Part shown: positions 32,942 to 40,977 of the stretch, in pieces
Position numbering within the stretch: the first letter of the stretch is position 1
Layout: each line of letters opens with the position of its first letter
Assembly: GCF_963675965.1 (NCBI RefSeq)
Contig: NZ_OY780935.1
Span: 2,344,501 to 2,408,500, forward strand
DNA from: an uncultured Celeribacter sp.
Lineage (GTDB): Bacteria; Pseudomonadota; Alphaproteobacteria; Rhodobacterales; Rhodobacteraceae
DNA: 64,000 nucleotides
Direction: 5' to 3'
Position numbers and translations under genes: made by a program
The notes under the pieces: model-generated
Told to the model about the DNA's origin: nothing
The model's database searches: none
What the model saw: the letters and a program-made list of their open reading frames with translations, nothing else

Positions 32942-34377
32942 AGCAAGCTGGGCATATTACCACACCGACGGATCCGGGCGGCGCGCTGCGCCGTCTGGCG
33001 ATGAGTGTGGTTATCATGTCGGCTCTGGTGTTGATTTTCGTCGATGCTGTCGCGGTGAGCGTCCTGGGCTCAGTGGCCCTGGTCGTCTTTCTGGTACTGG
33101 CGCATCGGCAGTTCACCATCGGCACATGGGTTCCGGTCCTGTTATCGGCGCTGGTGTTGGTGCTCGCACTTTGGCGTGGCGTGTCGTCTGAGGTGTTCCT
33201 GCGGGCGGCTGATCGCATGATCTTCCTGTCGGCGCTGATTGCCATGCTCGGCTGTTTGCGCTCCGCCGCCGCCGTGGCCCCCGAAGTGCGCCAGGCAGGG
33301 GCATTTGTCACCAACCAACCCGCGTCGCACCGCTATCTGGCGATGACCTTTGGCGGGCATGTGTTCGGTGTCTTGATCAACTTCGGCGGGCTGGCGCTCT
33401 TGCTGGACATGGCGAACAGGGCGATGGCCTCAGAAGCGGCCATGCGGCTGCCGCCCGAGGCGCAGGAAGCCCGGCTCAAACGCATGGTTCTGGCAGTTGT
33501 GCGCGGGTTTTCGATGATTTCCCTGTGGTCCCCTTTCGGCTTTGCGACAAATGCCATTCTGGTCGCATTGCCGGGACTTTCCTATGTCGAATTTGGGCCG
33601 ATTGGTCTTGCGATGTCTTTCGTCTATATCGCCGTCGGATGGCTCTTTGACCGTGCCGCAGGGCGCAAATTTCGTGCACTGGGACTGCCCCGGCCCGCAC
33701 CGCCCCGGGGCAGTTGGGTGGGGGCTCTGCTGCTGCTTGGGCATGTTTTTGCGCTTGGCGGTTTGGTCTTTTTTACCCATGGGGCAACGCAGCTCAGTTT
33801 TCAGCAGGCACTGATCCTTGTAGTGCCTTGCTATGCGCTGGTCTGGGTGGCGACGGTGACGCGGCGCGAGCCGGGCGGCACCTGGGGCAATCTGCGACAG
33901 GCCAGTACGGCCACCTGGCAACGGCTGTCCTATCTGGGGCCCGAGGTCGGCGTCTTTGCCTCGGCCGGGTTTTTGCCGGTTCTGCTGCTGACCGTGATCC
34001 CAACGGACCCCTTGCGAGAGGCTGTTGCCAGCTGGGGGCTCGGGGCGATGTCGCTGGCGGCCTTCTTGTCGCTGTCCATCGTCGGCGGAGCGATGATGGG
34101 GATCAATCCTATCGTGTCCTCGTCGGTTCTGGCCGCGGTTCTGGCGCAATTGTCCGTGCCGGGGCTGAGTGACGCGGTGATTGCCCTGACCATTACGGGT
34201 TCCTGGACGGCGGTGATCAGCCTATCGCCCTTCATCACCACTTTGGTTATCTGCTCGGCCATCGTCGGACGTTCTCCGGCACGAATCGGGCTGGTCTGGA
34301 ACGGGGCCTATTGCCTGACCATTCTTGCGGTCTGGTGGGTCTGTATGGCGGGGGCGATGTCGTTGGGATGGATCTAA
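32923..34377 (+). CDS. Uncharacterised polytopic permease
   Basis: This 484-residue protein is very hydrophobic with about 11-12 membrane helices spread over the length. A conserved-looking region, FLSLSIVGGAMMGINPIVSSS followed by TITGSWTAVISLSPFITTLVICSAI near the C-terminus, resembles the re-entrant loop repeats of the ion-transporter superfamily (DASS, CitM and relatives). I do not recognise a named family. Its position as last gene of the acyl-CoA operon suggests uptake of the operon's substrate acid or export of a product. It overlaps the crotonase gene by 19 bases and its TAA overlaps the stop of the convergent LysR gene. Confidence 0.55.
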   Translation: MVSRMLEQAGHITTPTDPGGALRRLAMSVVIMSALVLIFVDAVAVSVLGSVALVVFLVLAHRQFTIGTWVPVLLSALVLVLALWRGVSSEVFLRAADRMIFLSALIAMLGCLRSAAAVAPEVRQAGAFVTNQPASHRYLAMTFGGHVFGVLINFGGLALLLDMANRAMASEAAMRLPPEAQEARLKRMVLAVVRGFSMISLWSPFGFATNAILVALPGLSYVEFGPIGLAMSFVYIAVGWLFDRAAGRKFRALGLPRPAPPRGSWVGALLLLGHVFALGGLVFFTHGATQLSFQQALILVVPCYALVWVATVTRREPGGTWGNLRQASTATWQRLSYLGPEVGVFASAGFLPVLLLTVIPTDPLREAVASWGLGAMSLAAFLSLSIVGGAMMGINPIVSSSVLAAVLAQLSVPGLSDAVIALTITGSWTAVISLSPFITTLVICSAIVGRSPARIGLVWNGAYCLTILAVWWVCMAGAMSLGWI

Positions 34378-35300
34378 AGCTTTGTTCCCGGCCAATGACC
34401 GGCACTCACCATATCCTGAACCTCTTGTGTCACGAAGTCGGCAAAGCTGCTCGTCAGCCGCGAGGTCGGGCGGTTGAGCGGTGTCATCAGAACCAGTGTA
34501 CGGTCTATCGGGCGGTCGATGATCGGGCGGGCGATCAGCCGGCCCGCCTGCATGTGATCCCGCACGCTGACCAGCGGCAGGATCGTGCTGCCCAGGCCGC
34601 GTTCGACAAAGGCGATCATGGTTGGCAAGATGTCGATCTCCAGCATGACCTGCAGTACCTGCCCGACCGTGGCGGCGATGCTTTCAATCCGTCCGCGCAG
34701 CCCATGTTCGGGGTTGGGCAGGATCAGCGGTTGGCTGAGGGCGTCACCGATGGTGATCGGCACACCGTCCAGATGATCCGCCCCGTTAGCGGACTGGATC
34801 AGGAAGAGCTGTTCGATGATGATCGGCTGGGTCTTGATCGAGGGCGATTTCTGGCCCTCATAGGCAACACCCAGATCGATCTTTCCACGCAGCAGCCAGT
34901 CCTGAATGTGACCGCTGAAGCCAGAGACGATGCGCAGTTTCACATCGGGGAACAGGTCCATGGTGCGGGAAATGAGATGCGTGGCAAGAATGTCCGCCAC
35001 CGTCGGGGGCAGGCCCAGCGTCACAGTTCCCGACAGGCGCGCCTGCGTGCCGGAAATGTCGCTGGCGATATCTTGCACGTCTTCAAGGATGACCTTGGCA
35101 CGTCGGGCCAAGCGCAGGCCCTCCTCAGTGGGCATCACACCGCGTCCGTGACGGCGCAAAAGCGCGACGTTCAGTTCCTCTTCGAGGGCTTTGACCTGAC
35201 GGCTGAGAGCGGGCTGGGCGATGCTCAGCCGTTCAGCCGCGGCGGTAATACTGCTCAGTTCGACGACCTGAATGAAGTTTCTAAGCTGCCGGAGTTCCAT
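34374..35300 (-). CDS. LysR family transcriptional regulator (copy 1)
   Basis: The 308-residue product has the LysR helix-turn-helix at residues 1-60: MELRQLRNFIQVVELSSITA followed by AAAERLSIAQPALSRQVKALEEEL. The C-terminal effector domain (about 90-300) contains GTVTLGLPPTVADILATHLI and DLGVAYEGQKSP. It is divergent from the TAXI-TRAP operon over a 177-base gap, and is likely its regulator. It converges on the permease gene of the preceding operon with stop codons overlapping. The inducer is unknown. Confidence 0.92.
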   Translation of the reverse strand: MELRQLRNFIQVVELSSITAAAERLSIAQPALSRQVKALEEELNVALLRRHGRGVMPTEEGLRLARRAKVILEDVQDIASDISGTQARLSGTVTLGLPPTVADILATHLISRTMDLFPDVKLRIVSGFSGHIQDWLLRGKIDLGVAYEGQKSPSIKTQPIIIEQLFLIQSANGADHLDGVPITIGDALSQPLILPNPEHGLRGRIESIAATVGQVLQVMLEIDILPTMIAFVERGLGSTILPLVSVRDHMQAGRLIARPIIDRPIDRTLVLMTPLNRPTSRLTSSFADFVTQEVQDMVSAGHWPGTKL

Positions 35301-35477
35301 TCATGCCTCATTTGTATCTCGGATATATCCATAATGCATTTGAGACATGAGTTCTAGTGTCACAGTGTAAGCTGTGAGGAGAAGGCCCCGGCGGTTCTTT
35401 GAGGAGAGAAACACCGGGGTGCCAAAAGACCGATCGAGGATTGGTCGCATGACGCGATGCGTCACAGGGAGGAAGAT
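35301..35477. promoter_or_regulatory. Divergent LysR/TAXI-TRAP control region with a palindrome
   Basis: A perfect ten-base palindrome GGATATATCC is at 35321-35330, and CATTTG occurs on either side at about 35309 and 35337. The region lies between LysR (minus) and the TAXI binding-protein gene (plus). LysR-type operators are T-N11-A dyads, and this is the obvious place for one, but the exact site is not certain. Confidence 0.4.
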
Positions 35478-36608
35478 ATGAAGATGAATTTTCTACGCTC
35501 GGCGGTTGCTGGCAGTGTGGTCGCGGTGTCTGCCGTTGCCGCAATGGCGCAGGATCTGCCCAAAACCATGGTCTGGACATCTTATGATGTCGGGTCGGCC
35601 GGTTATGCCGAGGCCTCTGCCATTGCCGATGCTTTCGGCAAGAAATTCGGCACCCGGATCAGGATTCAGCCTTCGGGCAGCGGGATCGGCCGGTTGCAGC
35701 CGCTGTTGCAGGGCAAGGCCGACTACGCCTTTCTGGCGACGGAAGCGTTTTTCATTGGCGAAGGCGCCTATGATTTTGCCGTTCCTGAATGGGGGCCGCG
35801 TGAACTGCGGGCGGTTCTGGGACGCCCCGCGGGGATCACGCTCATTGCCGCGGGCGATGCCGGGATCGAGAACATCGAAGATGCGCGTGGCAAGCGCATT
35901 GCGTTCGTCGCCGGCAACCCGTCCGTGAACGTCAAATGTGAGGCGATCCTGGCGTTTGCCGGGCTCACTCTGGATGACGTCGAGGTCGTGATGTTCCCAA
36001 CCTATGGATCGGCGATGTCGTCCATGACACGCAATGAGTCGGATGCGACCTGCACCACGCCGACGACAAGCCAGCTCTATGAACTGGCCGAAAGCCCGCG
36101 CGGGATCTATTACCCGCCGCTGCCGGCAGACAACACCGAGGGCTGGGAAAAGCTGCTGAAGGTGCTGCCGATCATGAACCCTTCGGATGAGGATATTGCT
36201 GCCGGTCTTCCCGAAGGCGAAGTGGCAAAGATGGCGGCCTATCGCTATCCGGTGATCACCACCACACCGGACAAATCCGCGGATGAAGTCTATGCCTTCA
36301 TCAAGGCGCTGGATGAGACCTACGACCTCTACAAAAACGGCACGGCAGCGATGCCGCGATGGTCGATCGACAAGTCGGGCAAGCCCGCCATCGATGTCCC
36401 CTTCCACGAAGGCGCTGTGCGTTATCTCCGGGAAAAAGGCATCTGGACGGATGAGGATGACGCTTGGAACGCCAAACGAACTGCGCGAATGGATGCGCTT
36501 GTCGCTGCCTGGGAGACGTTCAAATCCGAGCATGGCGATCTCTCCGAAGAGGACTATGCCGCGCAATGGATGGCGCGCCGCGCTGAAGTCATCGCTGAGC
36601 TGAACTGA
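35478..36608 (+). CDS. TAXI family TRAP transporter solute-binding protein
   Basis: This 376-residue periplasmic protein starts at 35478 behind a GGGAGGAAGAT ribosome site. A signal peptide at 1-24 ends MAAMA|QDLP (cleavage about 24/25). VWTSYDVGSAGYAEASAIADAFGKKFG and RIQPSGSGIGRLQPLLQGKADYAFLATEA are the TAXI-type ligand-binding motifs. TAXI proteins bind small organic acids such as 2-oxoglutarate or glutamate in characterised members; the ligand here is unknown. A strong hairpin separates it from the fused permease gene. The next genes encode CoA-transferase subunits, suggesting the imported acid is then activated. Confidence 0.9.
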   Translation: MKMNFLRSAVAGSVVAVSAVAAMAQDLPKTMVWTSYDVGSAGYAEASAIADAFGKKFGTRIRIQPSGSGIGRLQPLLQGKADYAFLATEAFFIGEGAYDFAVPEWGPRELRAVLGRPAGITLIAAGDAGIENIEDARGKRIAFVAGNPSVNVKCEAILAFAGLTLDDVEVVMFPTYGSAMSSMTRNESDATCTTPTTSQLYELAESPRGIYYPPLPADNTEGWEKLLKVLPIMNPSDEDIAAGLPEGEVAKMAAYRYPVITTTPDKSADEVYAFIKALDETYDLYKNGTAAMPRWSIDKSGKPAIDVPFHEGAVRYLREKGIWTDEDDAWNAKRTARMDALVAAWETFKSEHGDLSEEDYAAQWMARRAEVIAELN

Positions 36609-36626
36609 GCAAGCGGCCTTTGCCTT

Positions 36627-36657
36627 GCCTCTCCGGTGCGTTGCGCGCCGGAGAGGT
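36627..36657 (+). terminator. Intercistronic hairpin between TAXI binding-protein and permease genes
   Basis: CCTCTCCGG (36628-36636) and CCGGAGAGG (36648-36656) form a perfect nine-base stem with an 11-base loop, extended by a G-U pair at each end. No strong T-run follows. It probably stabilises or partly ends the binding-protein mRNA, giving more binding protein than permease, as in many TRAP and ABC operons. Confidence 0.5.
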
Positions 36658-36682
36658 GCCTCTACTGTTTTGGGAAACCACC

Positions 36683-38635
36683 ATGACCTATGAAAACACA
36701 TCAGACAGCGATGAGATCGCTCAAAAAGACGCACATGAATTGCCGGCTGTTCATACACGCCGGGCTGTGCAATGGGGCGTGATTGGGCTTGGCGCACTGG
36801 GTGTGCTTATGGCGATCAATCAGCAGTTCCTGTTGAATCTGGCGGGCTTTCAGCCCTTGGGGAATTCATACCTTTATTATCTGATCGGTCTTTTTCTGGC
36901 GGTGGCATTTCTAGCGCTGCCCATTCGCAAATCGGGCAATGGTGGCTTTTTCTGGGTGAATATCGTCCTGGCTGCGCTGGCTCAGGTGAGTGCGGGTTGG
37001 CTCGGGTTTCATGGGCTCGACATCATTCAGCGGGGGTGGGAATATGACGCCCCGGTCATGGCCGATCTCATGGCGGGCGTTCTGCTGATTCTGGTGCTGG
37101 AAGGCGTGCGCCGCGCCGGCGGTCCGATCCTGCTGGTCACAGCCGTCCTGTTCGGCTCGTATCCGCTGTATGCGGATTTCATGCCCGGCTTTCTCTGGGG
37201 CACCGAATATTCGCTGGTCGGCACAGTTCGCGCTCATGTGCTTGGCGTGGAATCCATCATCGGCATTCCGATGCAGGTCGTGGCTGAGCTGGTGATCGGC
37301 TTTGTGATTTTTGGGTCCGTTCTGGTGGCGACAAAGGGCAGTGACTTTTTCATGGAACTGGCGTCTGCTCTGCTCGGGCACAGCCGTGGCGGACCGGCCA
37401 AGGTGGCGGTGATGGGGTCCGGCATTCTGGGATCTCTGTCTGGTAGCGTGATTTCCAACATTCTGACCTCGGGGCCGTTTTCCATCCCGACGATGCGCAA
37501 AGTCGGCTATCCGGCAAGCTATGCCGCCGCGATCGAAGCCTGCGCGTCGACGGGGGCGACGCTGATGCCGCCGGTCATGGGGACTGTAGCTTTTGTCATG
37601 GCCTCATTTCTGGGGGTGCAATATTCGACGATTGTGGTGGCCGCGATCATCCCTGCGATCCTGTTCTATGTCGCGCTGCTGTTTCAGGTGGACATGTTCG
37701 CAGCACGTCGTGGCCTGAAGGGGCTGCCGCGCGAAGATATCCCGCCGATCTGGCCGGTGCTGAAATCGGGCTGGCCCTATCTTCTGAGCCTTGCGGTGCT
37801 GATCTTTGTGTTGATGGGTCTGCGGATGGAAGCGCGCTCGCCCTATTACGCTGCCGCTGTGATGCTGATCGCGACGAGCTTTCGCAAGGAAACGCGGGTG
37901 GACTGGCGCCGCGCCAAGACCCTGATGCTTGACATCGCCTCGAATGTCGCCGGTCTTGTTGCCGTTCTTGCGGGCATTGGTCTGGTGGTCGGTGGTCTGT
38001 CCTACACGGGGGTGGCCGGCGCATTCTCGCGCGAGCTTCTGCTCTATGCGGATGGCAATGTGGCGCTGATGCTGATTGCCGGCGCCGTCACCAGCTTTGT
38101 TCTGGGCATGGGGATGACAGTCACGGCCTGTTATATCTTCCTGTCGATCCTGCTGGCCCCTGCGCTGGTGCAGGCAGGGCTGAACCCGATCGCAAGCCAT
38201 TTGTTCATCCTCTATTGGGGCATGTTGTCCTACATCACGCCGCCGGTTGCGCTGGCTGCGATCACGGCTGCGAATGTGGCGGGCTCCAAGCCGATGGAAA
38301 CTGGGTTCCGTGCGATGCGGCTGGGTCTGCCGCTGTTTATTCTGCCCTTCATCTTTGTCTATGATCCGGCACTGATCATGCACGGTAGCTTGCTGCAGAT
38401 CGCTGAACGCGTGACGCTCACGCTGATTGCGATCTGGGCGATTACCGCAGCCTTTGAAAGCTGGATCTACAAGGTGGGACGCATCGGAACCCTGAGCCGT
38501 ATCCTGCTGGCCCTTGGCGGTCTGCTGGTGCTGGTGCCGGAGCTGTCCACCAGCCTGATCGGGGGCGGAGTTCTGATCGCTGTCATTGGTGTGAATTTCA
38601 AACTCGCCCGCGCCCGCAACGCCGTGCAAGTCTGA
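36683..38635 (+). CDS. TRAP transporter fused 4TM/12TM permease
   Basis: The 650-residue protein starts at 36683 and combines the small (DctQ-like) and large (DctM-like) TRAP subunits, the arrangement normal for TAXI systems. Membrane segments fill nearly the whole length after a 50-residue hydrophilic N-terminus. The large subunit motif GSGILGSLSGSVISNILTSGPFSIPTMRKVGYP is near residue 251, and ACASTGATLMPPVMGTVAFVMASFLG follows at about 290. It should use the sodium gradient with the upstream binding protein. Only a weak ribosome site (GGGA) is seen. Confidence 0.93.
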   Translation: MTYENTSDSDEIAQKDAHELPAVHTRRAVQWGVIGLGALGVLMAINQQFLLNLAGFQPLGNSYLYYLIGLFLAVAFLALPIRKSGNGGFFWVNIVLAALAQVSAGWLGFHGLDIIQRGWEYDAPVMADLMAGVLLILVLEGVRRAGGPILLVTAVLFGSYPLYADFMPGFLWGTEYSLVGTVRAHVLGVESIIGIPMQVVAELVIGFVIFGSVLVATKGSDFFMELASALLGHSRGGPAKVAVMGSGILGSLSGSVISNILTSGPFSIPTMRKVGYPASYAAAIEACASTGATLMPPVMGTVAFVMASFLGVQYSTIVVAAIIPAILFYVALLFQVDMFAARRGLKGLPREDIPPIWPVLKSGWPYLLSLAVLIFVLMGLRMEARSPYYAAAVMLIATSFRKETRVDWRRAKTLMLDIASNVAGLVAVLAGIGLVVGGLSYTGVAGAFSRELLLYADGNVALMLIAGAVTSFVLGMGMTVTACYIFLSILLAPALVQAGLNPIASHLFILYWGMLSYITPPVALAAITAANVAGSKPMETGFRAMRLGLPLFILPFIFVYDPALIMHGSLLQIAERVTLTLIAIWAITAAFESWIYKVGRIGTLSRILLALGGLLVLVPELSTSLIGGGVLIAVIGVNFKLARARNAVQV

Positions 38636-38653
38636 TCCAAGGAAAGCAAGGAC

Positions 38654-39319
38654 ATGGATAAACGAGCAAGCGATCTGGCGACAGCTGTCGCGCAGGTCCC
38701 TGACGGGGCGGTGGTGATGATGGGCGGTTTCGGCTCATCGGGCGTGCCCCTTGGGCTGATTGACGCCCTTTTGGAACAGGGTACCACCGGGCTGACGGTG
38801 ATTTCAAACAATGCCGGTGCCGGGGAAACCGGACTGGCGTGCCTGCTGAAGGAAAAGCGGGTCGCCAAAGTCATCTGTTCCTACCCGCGCACCCCCGGTT
38901 CGATCTGGTTTGAACGCCGCTACAAGGCGGGCGAGATCGATCTGGAAGTCGTGCCACAGGGGACACTGGCGGAGCGTATGCGCGCTGCCGGGGCCGGGTT
39001 GGGCGGGTTCCTGACGCCAACGGGCTATGGCACGCATCTGGCCGAAGGCAAGGAAACACGGGTGATCGACGGGCGGGGCTATGTCTTTGAAACGCCGCTG
39101 AGCGCGGATTTCGCCTTTGTGCGGGGCGAAGAGGGGGATCGGTTTGGCAATCTCACCTATCATGCGACCGCGCGCAATTTTAATCCGGTGATGGCCATGG
39201 CCGCTCGCCATACCATCGCGGAGGTGCGCCATTTACGGGAAACTCCGCTTGATCCCGAACATGTGGTGTCGCCAGGGATCTTTGTTCAGACAGTGGTGGA
39301 ATATGGGGTGAGACCATGA
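38654..39319 (+). CDS. 3-oxoacid CoA-transferase subunit A, PcaI-like
   Basis: The 221-residue subunit begins with the family I CoA-transferase signature GAVVMMGGFGSSGVPLGLIDALLEQ (about 18-42) and VISNNAGAGETGLACLL. The region TPTGYGTHLAEGKETRVIDGRGYVFETPLSADFAFV and GNLTYHATARNFNPVMAMAA is very like 3-oxoadipate CoA-transferase alpha (PcaI). No pca ring-cleavage genes are here, so the substrate may be another 3-oxo or dicarboxylic acid. Its stop overlaps the subunit B start by four bases. It probably moves CoA from succinyl-CoA to the acid. Confidence 0.88.
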   Translation: MDKRASDLATAVAQVPDGAVVMMGGFGSSGVPLGLIDALLEQGTTGLTVISNNAGAGETGLACLLKEKRVAKVICSYPRTPGSIWFERRYKAGEIDLEVVPQGTLAERMRAAGAGLGGFLTPTGYGTHLAEGKETRVIDGRGYVFETPLSADFAFVRGEEGDRFGNLTYHATARNFNPVMAMAARHTIAEVRHLRETPLDPEHVVSPGIFVQTVVEYGVRP

Positions 39320-39954
39320 CTTCTCTCAGTGACAGCGCGCTGGCTGCCCGCGTGGCGCAAGACATTCCGGATGGGGCCTATGTCAATCTGGGGATCGGTA
39401 AGCCGACCCATGTTTCAACGCATATTCCAAAGGGACGCGAAGTCGTTTTTCAGGCAGAGAACGGCATTCTGGGCATCGGCCCGGTGCCGCCTGCGGGAAC
39501 GGAAGATCGCGAATTGATGGACGCGAGCAAACGCTATGTCACGGTGGCCCCGGGCGGGGCGTTCTTTGAGCATTGCGACAGCTTTGCGATGATGCGCGGC
39601 GGTCATATCGATATCGCCGTTCTTGGTGCCTATCAGGTCGCACAAAACGGGGATCTGGCCAATTGGGCCACCCTCGACGACAGCTTTCCGCCCGCTGTGG
39701 GCGGGGCAATGGATCTGGTCGTGGGTGTTCCGCAGATATTTGTGATGATGAAACATGTCGACCGCGAGGGCGCGCCGAAGCTGTTGGAGGCCTGTACCTA
39801 TCCGCTGACGGGCCTCGGGGTTGTGACCCGGGTCTATACCGATCTGGCGGTTCTCAATGTGACGCCCGAAGGGTTCCGGCTGGTGGAGCTGGCGCCGGGC
39901 AACAGTTTTGACCACGTCCAGTCTTTGACCGGGGCGAAAATTCTCACCGATTGA
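39316..39954 (+). CDS. 3-oxoacid CoA-transferase subunit B, PcaJ-like
   Basis: The 212-residue beta subunit carries the catalytic glutamate in VVFQAENGILGIGP (Glu at about residue 51), which forms the glutamyl-CoA thioester. GAYVNLGIGKPTHVSTHIP near residue 18 and the C-terminal TGLGVVTRVYTDLAVLNVTPEGFRL also fit PcaJ-type subunits. It is translationally coupled to subunit A. Together they form the heterotetrameric transferase. It is followed after 46 bases by a nitronate monooxygenase-like gene. Confidence 0.9.
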   Translation: MTSLSDSALAARVAQDIPDGAYVNLGIGKPTHVSTHIPKGREVVFQAENGILGIGPVPPAGTEDRELMDASKRYVTVAPGGAFFEHCDSFAMMRGGHIDIAVLGAYQVAQNGDLANWATLDDSFPPAVGGAMDLVVGVPQIFVMMKHVDREGAPKLLEACTYPLTGLGVVTRVYTDLAVLNVTPEGFRLVELAPGNSFDHVQSLTGAKILTD

Positions 39955-40000
39955 TGAAAGCAGACATCGCCACTTGGGCGTCTGCCATAAGGACATGCAT

Positions 40001-40969
40001 ATGTTGAAAACTGATCCGATTGCGGGTTTGAAACGGGGCCTGAAACTGCCGTTGATCGGTGCGCCGATGTTTCTGGCCTCCGGTGTCGATCTGGTGGTGG
40101 CGCAATGCTGTGCCGGGATGATCGGGACCTTTCCGGCACTGAATGCGCGCCCGGCTGAGGCGCTGGACGGATGGCTGACCGAGATCGAAACCCGTCTGGC
40201 CGATCATGCGGCCGCAACGGGCGACATACCTGCCGCCTATGGGGTCAATCTGATCGTCAATGATTACAATGCGCGTCTGGAAGAAGATCTGGCAACCATC
40301 GTTCGGCACAGGGTGCCGCTGGTGATCACCTCTCTCTCTGCTCCGGATCGGGTGGTGGAGGCGGTGCATGGCTATGGCGGTGTCGTGTTCCATGATGTGG
40401 TCAAAGCGCGTCATGCCCGGCGTGCGATCGCGGCGGGTGTCGACGGTCTGATCCTTGTGAGCGCGGGCGCGGGGGGACATGCGGGCACTTTGAATCCCTT
40501 TGCTCTGATCGAAGAGGTGCGTGAATTCTACGACGGGCCGATTGCTCTGTCCGGCGCCGTGGCCAATGGGCGTGCTGTTCTGGCGGCCCAGGTGCTGGGC
40601 TGCGATTTCGCCTATGCCGGGACCATGTTCATTCCAACGCAAGAGGCCATGTCACCGCAGGCGCATAAGGATATGATCCTTGCGGCGGTGGCCGACGACA
40701 TTCTCTACACGCCGATGTTTTCAGGAACACCTGCCAACTATCTGACGGCAAGCATTCTCGCGGCGGGCGTCGATCTGGACAGTGCCCGTCAGGCGCAACC
40801 GCGTCGGATGACGGACAAATCCGATCCGGATCGCCCGAAAGCGTGGAAGGATGTCTGGAGTGCGGGGCAAGCGGTCGGCCAATCGCGGTCGCTTGAGACC
40901 ACGGCTGCCTTGGTGGCCAGGCTGAGACAGGACTATGACGCGGCGCGCACCGCGATTTGCGACATGTGA
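40001..40969 (+). CDS. Nitronate monooxygenase family flavoprotein
   Basis: From the ATG at 40001 (AAGGA seven bases upstream) the protein has 322 residues. LPLIGAPMFLASGVDLVVAQC near residue 16 and ILVSAGAGGHAGTLNPFALIEEV near residue 150 match the FMN-binding TIM-barrel of nitronate monooxygenases (2-nitropropane dioxygenase). Members oxidise nitronates, but many are FMN-dependent enzymes of other reactions, including enoyl reductases. A nitro substrate is not otherwise suggested. It lies between the CoA-transferase and MmgE/PrpD genes and probably belongs to the same transcript. Confidence 0.88.
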   Translation: MLKTDPIAGLKRGLKLPLIGAPMFLASGVDLVVAQCCAGMIGTFPALNARPAEALDGWLTEIETRLADHAAATGDIPAAYGVNLIVNDYNARLEEDLATIVRHRVPLVITSLSAPDRVVEAVHGYGGVVFHDVVKARHARRAIAAGVDGLILVSAGAGGHAGTLNPFALIEEVREFYDGPIALSGAVANGRAVLAAQVLGCDFAYAGTMFIPTQEAMSPQAHKDMILAAVADDILYTPMFSGTPANYLTASILAAGVDLDSARQAQPRRMTDKSDPDRPKAWKDVWSAGQAVGQSRSLETTAALVARLRQDYDAARTAICDM

Positions 40970-40977
40970 GGCATGCT

